Origin: Planctomycetaceae bacterium
Lineage (GTDB): Bacteria; Planctomycetota; Phycisphaerae; SM23-33
NCBI GenBank assembly: GCA_039680605.1
Contig: JBDKTA010000048.1
Coordinates: forward strand, 54,591 to 118,590
Length of the DNA: 64,000 nt
Reading direction: 5' to 3'
Below are positions 44,601-52,607 of the stretch, piece by piece (position 1 is the first letter of the stretch; each line of letters begins with the position of its first letter). Below the pieces are notes generated by a model, which was given only the letters and a program-made list of their open reading frames with translations, was not told the DNA's origin and made no database searches. The position numbers and the translations under genes were made by a program.

Positions 44601-45145
44601 AGCAGAGCGGGCACATCGCCGCCGTGGGGTACGAGCTGTACTGCCAACTGCTCGAACAGGCCGTGCGGCAGATGCGGGGTGAGTCCCCGCCGCAGCCGCC
44701 GACGGTACACGTTGAGCTGGGCGTCGAGGCGCTGATCCCGCGGTCGTACATCGCCGCCGACCGCCAGCGAATGGAGGTCTATCGCCGCATGGCCCGCTGC
44801 GCAGAGGTGGCCGAGCTCGAACAGTTGACGCGGGACCTCGGCGACGCGTATGGCCGACCGCCCGCGGCGGTCGAGGCACTGCTGGCGGCCGTTGAGATTC
44901 GCCTGCACGCCCAGCGGCTCAAGATCGAGAGCATCATCCGCCGCGACAAGGATATCGTTTTCACCATCCGGGACATGAAGGTCTTTCAGCCGGCGATGAA
45001 GGGGGCGCAAGGTTCCGTCCGCGTCGTCGACGACCATACCGTCTACTGGCGTCCGCCGCCGGCGTACCTGGAAGAACGCTCGCTCCTGCGGGCCCTGGTA
45101 CGGCGGTTGGGGGGAAAGAAACAGATCCTAGATCCTCGGTCCTAG
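41609..45145 (+). CDS. mfd: Transcription-repair coupling factor Mfd with palindromic insertions
   Basis: A 1178-residue Mfd, which removes stalled RNA polymerase and recruits UvrA. The N-terminal UvrB-like region is followed by the RNA-polymerase-binding domain (LLDLQTGDHVVHVAHGIAKF near 510) and a RecG-like translocase: Walker A GDVGFGKTEL (about 663-672), DEEQRFGVEHK near 765, TATPIPRTLHMAL, and the C-terminal TRCF domain. Start ATG 41609 follows the upstream palindrome. Residues about 256-291 and 363-404 come from two related palindromic elements in frame, and residues about 73-106 from a third type. The stop codon lies in yet another inverted repeat. The core motifs are intact, so the protein is probably active. 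Confidence 0.94.
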   Translation: MLNRVLDNPTLRNAARALTPGAAVHLSGVWGSAAALVAAAVGRITGRCVLFITPHMDAADGVADDLEVFLRPGGTETAGTVQNASPRPGGKGGTVTDNVTVPIFPPWDVELGPSQRVAAVSAEVTGERLRLCNLLSQASELRDEPVQYIVAPVMALLQPVPTPAALAASRLELRKGTTLDPEALAAWLVEAGYDRVDQVDQQAEFARRGGIVDIFPPGSPYAIRVEFFGDEVESVRRFDLDSLRSSDQIAGYDLAGISWDAHHFSGSSNNDNGARATHAEEQKSGKRPNLLTTHLLDYLPGDAIICMLDPSEVLDVAAEIYDRVRSDEAAAHAPDALHHPDVLTAAMGRLCRLDMHPFRPRGGISWDAHDFSSIQQDEPSGQNEPCVDKSSSVLGKSGKRPNLFELGARSLQRLSTNVPEAMAELGQIAKAADLFVYCENAAEQKHFAQMLAAEHPDLAAKVHTGIGHVQTGFHWPAQRLAVVGHHEIFHRYAVRRRIAAVRTGRPIDSLLDLQTGDHVVHVAHGIAKFQGLQKLQRDGRAEEYLRLEFADKAVLHVPAAQINLVQKYIGSRGKKPTLSKLGGASWSRQKARVGEAVADLAAEMLRIQAMRAASPGVSYPAATEMQEQFAGEFIYTETEDQLTSMDDIHRDMAAPRPMDRLLCGDVGFGKTELAMRAAFKAVEAGKQVAVLVPTTVLADQHYNTFRERLADYPISVDVISRFRTGSEQNDIVKRLALRQIDILIGTHRLLSKDIRFADLGLVVIDEEQRFGVEHKDQLKSVRTTLDVLTMTATPIPRTLHMALLGLRDISSLSTAPMDRRAIHTEVCQYDENLIRFAITRELNRHGQVFFVHNRVQDIGPLAHRIGQLVPDARICIAHGQMSGAELEEAMLKFVRQEIDVLVCTTIIESGLDIPSANTIIIHNADRFGLSELHQLRGRVGRYKHRAYCYLLLPEHRSLSPVAAKRLKAIEDFSDLGAGFQIAMRDLEIRGAGNILGPQQSGHIAAVGYELYCQLLEQAVRQMRGESPPQPPTVHVELGVEALIPRSYIAADRQRMEVYRRMARCAEVAELEQLTRDLGDAYGRPPAAVEALLAAVEIRLHAQRLKIESIIRRDKDIVFTIRDMKVFQPAMKGAQGSVRVVDDHTVYWRPPPAYLEERSLLRALVRRLGGKKQILDPRS
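41825..41925 (+). repeat. GGGACAGTC-type element inside mfd
   Basis: Ends GGTGGGA (41825-41831) and TCCCACC (41919-41925) are inverted; three copies of the word GGACAGTC or its near-palindrome GTGACAGTCCC lie between. The encoded residues (about 73-106) separate LEVFLRPGG from FPPWDVELG, which are nearly adjacent in other Mfd proteins. Confidence 0.6.
42376..42480 (+). repeat. 105-bp palindromic element in frame within mfd, copy 1
   Basis: Left arm AATAAGTTGGGACGCTCACC+ACTTTT (42376-42401) pairs with the right arm (42455-42480) with a single G-U. It is 105 bp, exactly 35 codons, and encodes a segment starting ISWDAHHF and ending SGKRPNL. Confidence 0.92.
42697..42819 (+). repeat. 123-bp palindromic element in frame within mfd, copy 2
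   Basis: Arms are the same as in copy 1 (42697-42722 and 42794-42819, one or two mismatches); the middle differs fully. It is 123 bp, exactly 41 codons, again starting ISWDAHDF and ending SGKRPNL. Confidence 0.92.
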
Positions 45146-45277
45146 ATCCTGGGGTTTCTGATCCATTCCCACGGTACTTCCCGTTAGCGGGGGAGCTTGC
45201 TCCGCGTGTTCTCCAGATACCGCAAAGATCAAGCGAATCCTCCCTCCTCTTAGGATCTAGGACCTAGGATCGAGGAC
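45125..45277. repeat. Inverted repeat containing the mfd stop codon
   Basis: Arms of 26 bp (45125-45150 and 45252-45277) match at 23 positions and are built from the word TAGATCCT/AGGATCTA. The left arm encodes the last residues of Mfd (ILDPRS) and its TAG stop. Between the arms lies a TTAGCGGGGGAGCTTGCTCC hairpin (45184-45203) related to those at 49581-49602 and 55171-55241. Confidence 0.85.
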
Positions 45278-45302
45278 CTGTTTTGGGTATCATATATTGC
45301 TC

Positions 45303-46751
45303 GTGAGAACCGCCAGAAACATCCTGCTATTGGCCTTGGCCGCCGTCAGCGGCTGCGAGATGCCCTCGTCGTGGCCGAACTGGGGCGGGGCGCGGCAGGA
45401 CGAGACGCCCGTCACGCCGCCGCATCACCAGGCGGTGCTTAGACCCTCCGACGGCATGGTCATGCCCGGCGACACGAGTCCGGCGGGAACGGCCGCCACC
45501 CGCCCGGCGGGGCAGGGGGCCAGGCCCTTCGATCAACCGCTTCCGGCCGAACCGGTTCTCCGCACGGACGCCGACCGACCGGCGTTTGCCAACGTGCCCG
45601 ACGACGACGCGCCGGCCATCGGTAAAGCGGACAGCCGCCCCAAGAGCCTCGAGCTGGAATCGATCGACATCGGCGAGACGCTGGTGGTTCCTCAGACGCA
45701 GCCGGCGACGACGACGGGCGCCTCGGCCAGCCAGCCCGGGCGGGTCATCAGCAATGAAGTGGTGGCCGCCTCGATGGTCCAGGTCAACGACAAGTTCGTG
45801 ACGATCGATGACGTCATGCGGGGCATTGGTCCGCACATGAAGCGCCTGCCGTCGGGTCTGGGCGAAGCGGAGTTTCGAGGGCGGGCGGTCAAGTTCATTG
45901 AAGACGAGATTCGCCACCAGGTCACGCAGCAGCTCGTGCTGGGCGAGGCCAAGAACCGCCTCACTGACGAGCAGAAAGCCCACATCGACGCCGAAATGGA
46001 CGACACGCTGCGCGACATGATCGCCACGCTCGGGCAGGGCAGCAAGAAGAAGCTTGAGGAGGAAGTCCTCGCCCAGGGCGCCGAGTTGAAAGACGTGCTG
46101 GCCGAGCAGCGGCGCCAGCTGACCATCCGCCTTTACCTGCGCAGCCGCTTCACCGCGGCGATCAACATCACGCAGAAGATGCTGTGGAGTCACTACCAGT
46201 CGCACAAAAACGAATTCCGCACGCCCCGGAAAGTGCAGATGCAGACCATCTGCATTCCCTGGACGACAGGCCTGGACCCGCGAGCCACCGCCGCCGCGGT
46301 GCAGGCGGCCAAGGAGCGGGCCCGGCGCGACATCGCCGCGGCCGCCCACGAGATCGCCATCGGCGGCGATTTTGCCGACGCGGCCAAGCGATATTCCAAG
46401 GACACGCGCGCGGCCTCGGGGGGGACGTGGGACCTCATGACCGAGGGCAACTTCAAAGAGCGCAAGGTCGAAGAGGCGGCGTTCAAGCTCGCCGTTAACC
46501 ATATCGCCGGGCCCATCGAGACCGACGAAGCGTTCTATCTCGTCAAGTGCCGCCGGATCGAGCCGGCCAGGACGATGGAGTTCGTCGACGCCCAGGAGCA
46601 GATCGACAACAAGCTGCGCGAGCAGCAGTTTGAGGCGGCTACCGAAGAGTACTTCCGCTCGCTGCTCAAAGACGCCACGATCGTTCAGAAGGCCGAGTTC
46701 ATGCAGATGGCCCTGGACTACGCGGCCCGCGCGTACTTCAGCAAGAAGTAG
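45303..46751 (+). CDS. Parvulin-type peptidyl-prolyl isomerase lipoprotein (SurA/PrsA-like)
   Basis: A 482-residue exported protein. The short signal peptide ends in lipobox AVSGC, predicting a lipoprotein. A long low-complexity region (about 20-145) is followed by a SurA-like helical domain (about 150-300) and one parvulin domain (about 305-415) with FADAAKRYSKDTRAASGGTW and GPIETDEAFYLVKCRRIEPA. Such proteins help fold outer-membrane or secreted proteins, and bamA and skp are encoded nearby on the other strand. Start GTG 45303 is chosen over TTG 45297; neither has a clear ribosome binding site. Confidence 0.85.
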   Translation: MRTARNILLLALAAVSGCEMPSSWPNWGGARQDETPVTPPHHQAVLRPSDGMVMPGDTSPAGTAATRPAGQGARPFDQPLPAEPVLRTDADRPAFANVPDDDAPAIGKADSRPKSLELESIDIGETLVVPQTQPATTTGASASQPGRVISNEVVAASMVQVNDKFVTIDDVMRGIGPHMKRLPSGLGEAEFRGRAVKFIEDEIRHQVTQQLVLGEAKNRLTDEQKAHIDAEMDDTLRDMIATLGQGSKKKLEEEVLAQGAELKDVLAEQRRQLTIRLYLRSRFTAAINITQKMLWSHYQSHKNEFRTPRKVQMQTICIPWTTGLDPRATAAAVQAAKERARRDIAAAAHEIAIGGDFADAAKRYSKDTRAASGGTWDLMTEGNFKERKVEEAAFKLAVNHIAGPIETDEAFYLVKCRRIEPARTMEFVDAQEQIDNKLREQQFEAATEEYFRSLLKDATIVQKAEFMQMALDYAARAYFSKK

Positions 46752-46773
46752 AAGCCGGCTTCAAACCTTCGGG

Positions 46774-47826
46774 CTAGTCCTTCCGGATGATATCCAGTCC
46801 CTGGCGCTGGGAATTGGGACCGTCCCACTTGTAACTCTTGATCGACTCGACGATGCGTTTGGCCACGCGGATGGCGGCGAGTCCTTCTTCGGCCGAGACC
46901 TGCGGGGGGGCCTGTCCGGCGACGGTGCGGCAGAACGATTTGGCCTGGCTGGCCAGCGGTTCGGTCGAGTCGTCGACGACGAGCTCTTCGACCGTCAGCA
47001 GCTTGGTGTAGTCGACCTGCTGGGCCAGTTCGGCGACGTCTTCGACGTCGAGGTCGCGGGCCATCTGGATCAGGTCAAGGTTCTTGGACTTCTCGATGAC
47101 GATGCCGACCTTCTTGGCGTAGTCGACCGAGAGGTAGGCTTCTTCGGAGAAGATGCGCATCTTGCGTTCGGTCTTGATGGCCAGCCGGCTGGCGGTGATG
47201 TTGGCGACGCATCCGTTGGCGAAGATCAGCCGCGCGTTGCAGATGTCTTCATGGGCGCCGATGACGTTGACGCCGACCGCATGCACCGTGTCGACCTCGT
47301 CGGTGCCGGCCACCATCAGCACCAGGTCGATGTCATGGATCATCATGTCCAGCACGACGCCCACGTCTGCCGAGCGGAACGTGAAGGGGCTGATGCGGTG
47401 GGCCTCGATGAACTTGGGCTTGATGGTGTGCTTCCGCATGGCCACGACAGCCGGGTTGAACCGCTCGGTGTGCCCGACCTGCATCTTGGCGCCGCTCTTT
47501 TTGGCCAGGGCGATCATCTCCTCGCCCTCGGCGGGGTCCAGCGCCAGGGGCTTCTCGATGAGCACCGACTTGCCCGCCTCCAGGAACGGACGCGCCGCCG
47601 CCAGGTGGGCGGAGGTTGGCACGGCGATAATCGCCGCGTCGGCGATCTTGACCGCTTCGGCCGCGTCGGTCAGGGCCGGGCAGTTGCGCTGTTTGCCCAG
47701 GGCGTTGGCGGCCGCGGCGTTGGAGTCGACCACGCAGGCCAGGACGGCTTCCGGGGTTTCGCTGATGACTCGGGCGTGCAGCTTGCCCATGCGTCCACAC
47801 CCGACAACGGCAATACGAACACTCAC
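46774..47826 (-). CDS. Gfo/Idh/MocA family oxidoreductase in the lipid A cluster
   Basis: A 350-residue NAD(P)-dependent sugar dehydrogenase. The Rossmann motif is VAVVGCGRMGKLHA (5-18), the EKP motif is SVLIEKPLALDP near 90, and the second domain has DMMIHDIDLVL with the likely catalytic His. It is the last gene of the lipid A operon and overlaps the preceding LpxA gene by 4 bp. In some bacteria a dehydrogenase of this family (GnnA) oxidises UDP-GlcNAc at C3 to make amide-linked lipid A; that is a good candidate role, but no GnnB aminotransferase is seen here. Confidence 0.82.
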   Translation of the reverse strand: MSVRIAVVGCGRMGKLHARVISETPEAVLACVVDSNAAAANALGKQRNCPALTDAAEAVKIADAAIIAVPTSAHLAAARPFLEAGKSVLIEKPLALDPAEGEEMIALAKKSGAKMQVGHTERFNPAVVAMRKHTIKPKFIEAHRISPFTFRSADVGVVLDMMIHDIDLVLMVAGTDEVDTVHAVGVNVIGAHEDICNARLIFANGCVANITASRLAIKTERKMRIFSEEAYLSVDYAKKVGIVIEKSKNLDLIQMARDLDVEDVAELAQQVDYTKLLTVEELVVDDSTEPLASQAKSFCRTVAGQAPPQVSAEEGLAAIRVAKRIVESIKSYKWDGPNSQRQGLDIIRKD

Positions 47827-48707
47827 GATTGCGTTCTCCTGATAACGGCCTGCAACTCAGGCGGCAGGTACTGCAGCGCCTCGGGCGGGGCCGTGCCGCG
47901 ATACGACTCGCGGCAGCGCCCGTAAAGGCCCTGCAGGCTCCGAAGGCAGAAGCGGCACAACTCGGCGGCCGCTCCTTCGACCCCAATATTAACGAGTTGC
48001 TCGATCTTTGTCTGTAGCGCAGCTTCGTCTTCGAACAGATCTCGCAGCGCCTCGCGCAGTTCGGACTCTTCCCAATGGCCGAGCTTGGCGGCGCGGATGC
48101 CTTCGTCGTGGGCGCCGACGACGGCGGGGGAGCCTTGCCAGTCGTAATTGTCCGCCGCGAAGACGGCAAAAGGCGGCACGTCGCGCCGCACCGGGGTGCA
48201 GCGCCTCACGCGGGCGTGCGACCCGACGGTGACATAATGATGCACGCCGCAGCGCTGCTCGACGACTGCGCCGCTGCAGATGTGGATGTGCCCGGCCAGC
48301 AGCACGTCGGCGCCCAGAACCGTCCGGTCGTCGACATAGCAGTCATGGGCGACGTGGCAGCCGTCATGCAGCACATTGTCGCTGCCGATGCGCGTCAGGT
48401 ACCCGCCGAACTCCGTGCCCGTATGCACCGTGACGAACCGCCCCAGGCGGTTGCGATGGCCGACGATCAACCGCGTGGGCCCGCCGGCGTACTTGAGGTC
48501 CTGCGGCGGTCCGCCCAGCACGCAGCCCTCGGCGATGTCATTGTCGCTGCCGATGGTGGTGCAGCCGCTGACGGTGGTGCGAGACCCTAGCCGCGTCCGC
48601 GGACCCACCACGGCGTTAGGCCCGACCACGCAGAATGGGCCGATCACGGCGCCGGCGGCGATCTGCGCCGACGGGGCGATCTCGCGCATGACGGCCAGGT
48701 TATCCAT
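47823..48707 (-). CDS. lpxA: LpxA-like acyltransferase keeping the catalytic histidine
   Basis: A 294-residue left-handed beta-helix protein. It has the hexapeptide repeats, the LpxA segment VLGGPPQDLKYAGG (63-76), FVTVHTGTEFGG in place of the usual HRGT, and His121 in HVAHDC, the general base that acylates UDP-GlcNAc O3 (or N3). The C-terminal domain is atypical: the usual GLNxxGLxRxGF segment is missing, replaced by a different helical tail. It overlaps the next gene upstream (a second LpxA) by 8 bp. Confidence 0.85.
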   Translation of the reverse strand: MDNLAVMREIAPSAQIAAGAVIGPFCVVGPNAVVGPRTRLGSRTTVSGCTTIGSDNDIAEGCVLGGPPQDLKYAGGPTRLIVGHRNRLGRFVTVHTGTEFGGYLTRIGSDNVLHDGCHVAHDCYVDDRTVLGADVLLAGHIHICSGAVVEQRCGVHHYVTVGSHARVRRCTPVRRDVPPFAVFAADNYDWQGSPAVVGAHDEGIRAAKLGHWEESELREALRDLFEDEAALQTKIEQLVNIGVEGAAAELCRFCLRSLQGLYGRCRESYRGTAPPEALQYLPPELQAVIRRTQS

Positions 48708-49470
48708 GGTTGCCTGCGGGAGGCTCGGCGCCCGCCAGCGCCTCGGCCAGTCGCCGAACGTGGGGGTTCAGGTCTGCCGCGGCGAGCATCCGCTCGAGCA
48801 CGGCCGCCTCGGGCGCCGTGCCGTCGGCGGCGTAAAGTTCGCGAACGGCCGCCTTGAGGGCGCGGATGTCTTCGGCCTCGAAGCCGCAGCGTTCGAGATT
48901 GTTGGTGTTGATGCCCCGCACGCGCAGGGGCATGCCCTGCAGCATGACGAACGGCGGCGCGTCGCGGACCACCTGCACGAAGGCGGCCACGAACGCATAC
49001 GCGCCGACCCGCACGCCCTCGCCGATGAGGGCGAACCCGCTGGTGCGAACGTACGACTCGACGTGGCAGCGCTCGCCGAACTGCGTGGCGTTGGCGAAGA
49101 TGCCGTGGTCGTCGATTGTCGCCCCCGCGCCGACGCGGCAGCCGACCATCAGCAGATTGTCCTGCCCGATCCGCGTGGCACGCTCAAACCCGCCGCAGAC
49201 CACGGCGTGCTCGCGAAGCACCGTATCGTCGCCGATGTAGCACAGTCCGCCTGCGCGGGCGCCGTCCTCGGTGGCCCCGATCACGCATTGAGGCCCCACG
49301 CGGCAACGCTGAGCCAGGATCGACATGCCCGAAATAGCCGTATTGTTCTCAATGACGCATCCCGGACCGATAATCACCTGCCGGCCGATGGTGCAAAACG
49401 GCCCGATGTGCGCGTCGTCGGCGATCTGAGCGCCGTCCTCGACAATGGTTTTGGGAGAGATATTGGGCAT
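48700..49470 (-). CDS. LpxA paralogue lacking the catalytic histidine
   Basis: A 256-residue beta-helix protein. Its overall plan and C-terminus (MPLRVRGINTNNLERCGFEAEDIRAL, resembling GLNxxGLxRxGF) are classic LpxA. However, the active-site segment reads VGCRVGAGATIDDHG: the position of the catalytic His is Ala115, and the QDLKY segment is also missing. It may be a regulatory or structural partner of the LpxA encoded next, or an enzyme of different chemistry. Confidence 0.8.
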   Translation of the reverse strand: MPNISPKTIVEDGAQIADDAHIGPFCTIGRQVIIGPGCVIENNTAISGMSILAQRCRVGPQCVIGATEDGARAGGLCYIGDDTVLREHAVVCGGFERATRIGQDNLLMVGCRVGAGATIDDHGIFANATQFGERCHVESYVRTSGFALIGEGVRVGAYAFVAAFVQVVRDAPPFVMLQGMPLRVRGINTNNLERCGFEAEDIRALKAAVRELYAADGTAPEAAVLERMLAAADLNPHVRRLAEALAGAEPPAGNHG

Positions 49471-49580
49471 AGACGCACTACAGTAGACACCAATCCGCCC
49501 CCGGGAACAAGAGAGGGATTATAGCTCCGGGGGGCGAGTCTCCGGGGGACTGCAAGTCGCCGAGGTGATCTTTCCTGCTT

Positions 49581-49602
49581 ACGCGCGGAGCAAGCGCTAA
49601 CA
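49581..49602 (-). repeat. GAGCAAGC-type hairpin element, partial
   Basis: ACGCGCGGAGCAAGCGCTAACA, minus strand TTAGCGCTTGCTCCGCGC, related to 45184-45210 and 55171-55241. It lies in the 144-bp gap between lpxC-fabZ and the LpxA paralogue. Confidence 0.6.
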
Positions 49603-49614
49603 GAAATCGCAAGA

Positions 49615-50928
49615 TCACACCGGTTGGGCGTCGATGAGCATGAACTTGATTTCGGCTTCGCAGGCCAGTTCGCCGGCGACAGTGATCTTGCAGCGGCAGT
49701 GGCCGGTTCGGGGGCGCACGTGGAGGCTTTCGGCTTCGATGAGAAGCTGGTCGCCCGGGCGCACGGCGCGGCGCATCTTGACGGCGTCGAGGCTCAGCAG
49801 CACGGCCATCTTTCCGGCGCTTTCGACCTGGCGGCAGAGCAGGATGCCCGAAAGCTGGGCCATCGCCTCCAGCAACAGCACGCCGGGCATGATGGGCTGG
49901 TTGGGGTAGTGCCCCTGGAAGAACGGTTCATTGATGGTGACGTTCTTGATCGCGACGGCGCGGCGGTTTCCGTCGAGTTCAAGCACCCGGTCGATCATCA
50001 GAAACGGGTAGCGGTGGGGCAGCAGCTTCATCACGGCCCGGATGTCCATCGCGGGCTGCCCGACCAGCTTGGCGGCGGTGGCCTGGTGGACGATCTCCTC
50101 GCGCAGCTTGCGGACGAGGGCATGGTTGAGGCTGTGCCCGCTGCGGCTGGCGACCAGGCGTCCCCGCAAAGGCCTTCCCAGCAGGGCCATGTCGCCGATG
50201 AGGTCGGCGACCTTATGGCGGACCAGTTCGTCGCTGAAGCGCAGCGTGTTGTCGATAGGTCCGTCGGGCCCGACGACCACCACGTCGCGCGGCGAGAGGT
50301 GCTTACCGACGCCGGCGGCGAGCATCTGGTCGGCCTCGGCGCGCAGCAGAAAGGTGCGTGCGGGGGCGAGTTGGGCGGCGAAATCGTCCTGGTCGACGCG
50401 GAAACCGTACACCTGTCGCCCGATGGCCGGGCAGATCGGCCCGTAGTCCATATCGAAGAGGATGTCCAGGCAGTCCGGCGAGCCGGGCAGGGCGGTCAGG
50501 CTGGCGGAGCCCTGCGTCACGGTCAGCGGCTGCGAGACCACGAACGCATCGAGCGGCGCCTGCTGCTCGACCAGCCCCGCGCCCGCCAAGGCGGCGGTGT
50601 AGGGGGCCGCCGAGGAATCCGGCGCGGGGGTCTCGTCCGCCGAGGCCTCGATGATCAGATTGTCGATCCCCAGCCCGGCGGCGGCGGCCAGCACGTGCTC
50701 GACCGTCTGCACCTGCGCATCGCCTGCCGACAGCGAGGTCCGCCGCGGCTGAGCCAGCAGGTTCTCGATGACCGCGGGAATCTGAACCGCGCCATGGTCC
50801 CCGCGGCGCACGAAGATGACGCCCGTGTTCTCAGGGGCCGGCAGGAAAGTCAGCGTGGAGGCGACCCCGCTGAACAGCGCGGCCCCTTCCACCACGGCGG
50901 GATGATCAATCGTTCTTTGGCGCCTCAC
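49615..50928 (-). CDS. lpxC-fabZ: Bifunctional LpxC-FabZ (UDP-acyl-GlcNAc deacetylase / hydroxyacyl-ACP dehydratase)
   Basis: A 437-residue fusion. The LpxC part (1-285) has the zinc ligands His78 (QTVEHVLAAAAGLG, Glu77 base), His238 and Asp242 (VRHKVADLIGD), and catalytic His265 (SGHSLNHAL); it performs the committed deacetylation in lipid A synthesis. The FabZ part (about 295-437) has LLPHRYPFLMIDRV (His305) and MPGVLLLEAMAQ (Glu354). The fusion is known in Bacteroidetes, Chlorobi and planctomycetes. Its start overlaps lpxD by 23 bp. Confidence 0.95.
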   Translation of the reverse strand: MRRQRTIDHPAVVEGAALFSGVASTLTFLPAPENTGVIFVRRGDHGAVQIPAVIENLLAQPRRTSLSAGDAQVQTVEHVLAAAAGLGIDNLIIEASADETPAPDSSAAPYTAALAGAGLVEQQAPLDAFVVSQPLTVTQGSASLTALPGSPDCLDILFDMDYGPICPAIGRQVYGFRVDQDDFAAQLAPARTFLLRAEADQMLAAGVGKHLSPRDVVVVGPDGPIDNTLRFSDELVRHKVADLIGDMALLGRPLRGRLVASRSGHSLNHALVRKLREEIVHQATAAKLVGQPAMDIRAVMKLLPHRYPFLMIDRVLELDGNRRAVAIKNVTINEPFFQGHYPNQPIMPGVLLLEAMAQLSGILLCRQVESAGKMAVLLSLDAVKMRRAVRPGDQLLIEAESLHVRPRTGHCRCKITVAGELACEAEIKFMLIDAQPV

Positions 50929-51949
50929 GGGTGTCCAGCCTCGTCTCGATCTGCCCGACGCGCTTGACCAGGTCGGGCAACTTTTTCATCGCCAGCACCT
51001 GGCGAAAATTCTCTTTGATCTGCTGGGCGGGTATGCCCGAGACGATCTCGCCGTCCGCGATGTCGGAGGCGATGGCGGCAAAGGCGGCGCACTGCACGCC
51101 GTTGCCGACGCGCACGTGGTCCTTGACGCCGACGTTCCCGGCCAGCACCACGTACTGTCCCAGCTCGGCGCTGCCGGCGACGCCGCAGTGCCCGCAGAGG
51201 ATGCACCCGGCCCCGACGCGCACGTTGTGGGCGATGAGCACCTGGCTGTCGATGCGAGCGCCGCGGGCGATCACCGTGCTGCCGAACTTCGCCCGGTCGA
51301 CGTTGCACAGCGGACCGATATGCACGTCGTCCTCGATCACGACGTTACCAGCGTGCGGGATGGGCACGTGACGGCCGTCTTTGAGATAGTATCCAAAGCC
51401 CGCCCGCCCGATGACGCTGTTGGCCCCGATGCGAACGTCGCGCCCGATGACGCACTCGTGCATCACCACGACGCCGTGTTCCAGCAGGGCGCCTTGGCCC
51501 ACTTGAGCGTCGCGTTCGACGCAGACGTGGGCGCAGAGCACCGCGCCGCCGGCGATCACCGCCCGCGCGCCGACGACTACGAAAGGCCCGATGGCCGCCT
51601 CGGGCGAGACCACCGCGTCGGGCGCTATCACGGCACTTTCGTCTACGCCGACCGGGGGAAGGTCTGCCGGCGTGGCCAACGAGCCCAGCAGCACGGCCAT
51701 GGCCTCTTCGACGTTGGGCACCACCACCAGCGGCATGGCAAGGCCGTCCATGGGTTTGGTGACCAGTGCGGCGGCGGCCTTGCTGTTGACCAGCGAGGCG
51801 GCGTGCTTGTCGTTGATGGCGAAGGTGAGGTCGCCGTCCCCGGCGGCGGCGATGGAAGCGATGGAGCGGATGGTTCGGCTGCCATCGCCGGCGAGGGTTC
51901 CGCCGACGAGCTCGGCCAGGGCGGCGACGGTCATTTCCAGTGTAGCCAT
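50906..51949 (-). CDS. lpxD: UDP-3-O-acylglucosamine N-acyltransferase
   Basis: A 347-residue LpxD, which adds the N-linked acyl chain to the deacetylated sugar nucleotide. The N-terminal uridine-binding domain has IASIAAAGDGDLTFAIND; the beta-helix carries IGRAGFGYYLKDG and catalytic His241 in LIAHNVRVGAGC. A C-terminal helix caps the trimer. It lies 10 bp after the Skp gene and overlaps lpxC-fabZ, in the classical bamA-skp-lpxD order. Confidence 0.95.
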   Translation of the reverse strand: MATLEMTVAALAELVGGTLAGDGSRTIRSIASIAAAGDGDLTFAINDKHAASLVNSKAAAALVTKPMDGLAMPLVVVPNVEEAMAVLLGSLATPADLPPVGVDESAVIAPDAVVSPEAAIGPFVVVGARAVIAGGAVLCAHVCVERDAQVGQGALLEHGVVVMHECVIGRDVRIGANSVIGRAGFGYYLKDGRHVPIPHAGNVVIEDDVHIGPLCNVDRAKFGSTVIARGARIDSQVLIAHNVRVGAGCILCGHCGVAGSAELGQYVVLAGNVGVKDHVRVGNGVQCAAFAAIASDIADGEIVSGIPAQQIKENFRQVLAMKKLPDLVKRVGQIETRLDTREAPKND

Positions 51950-51959
51950 ATCGGGCTCG

Positions 51960-52568
51960 TCAGGGCTGGGCGCTGCGGGCGTAGGACTCGTTGAGGTACT
52001 TCACGACGCTATCGGTCAGGTCGATGGCGGCGCTGTTGTACAGGACCTTTCGCTCTCGCATGATCTGGAGGATCTGGGCGGTGGTCTGGGTCTTGGGCGG
52101 GTCGCCTTCGCGGTGCAGGACCAGGTCGATGCCGCGCGCCTTGGCCACGGCGGCGACGGCCTTGTTGACGTCCTCATACATCGACCGCGTCAGCGAGGCG
52201 TGCGTTCGGGTGACGAGGTTGTCCTGGAACTGCAGCCACGCCTGAAGCTCGACGGACTCCTTCTGGTAAACGCCGAAGGCTTTTTCCGCCTCGGGGCTGT
52301 CGGCCGCGAAGGACTCGTACTCGGTCTTGAGGGTGTCGATCTTGGCGGTGCGGGCCTTCCGCTGCGCCTCGACCGCCTGGCGTCGCTCCTCCATCTTGGT
52401 GGATTCTTTCCTGGCCCGCTCGTAGTGGGCGAAGACGGTGCTGACGTCGCACACCGCCACGCGCGTCAGGGGCGTTGCGGCGCCCTGCTGGGCGTTGAGG
52501 CTGCCCAGGAGGAAGCCGACCGCCGCCAGGGCCGCCACGATCATCAGCATCAGAGGGAATCGTTTCAT
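51960..52568 (-). CDS. skp: OmpH/Skp-like periplasmic chaperone
   Basis: A 202-residue exported protein. Residues 1-26 are a signal peptide (ending LNAQQG). The rest fits Skp: a short beta start (VAVCDVSTVF) followed by long charged helices that form tentacles, and a closing segment ARGIDLVLHREG plus AAIDLTDSVVKYLN typical of the OmpH C-terminus. Skp carries unfolded outer-membrane proteins to BamA. ATG 52568 is chosen over GTG 52580 because AGGTG precedes it suitably. Confidence 0.88.
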   Translation of the reverse strand: MKRFPLMLMIVAALAAVGFLLGSLNAQQGAATPLTRVAVCDVSTVFAHYERARKESTKMEERRQAVEAQRKARTAKIDTLKTEYESFAADSPEAEKAFGVYQKESVELQAWLQFQDNLVTRTHASLTRSMYEDVNKAVAAVAKARGIDLVLHREGDPPKTQTTAQILQIMRERKVLYNSAAIDLTDSVVKYLNESYARSAQP

Positions 52569-52607
52569 CAAGCACCTCACTGTCGCAGGGTGGGCGGGGC
52601 GCTGCGA

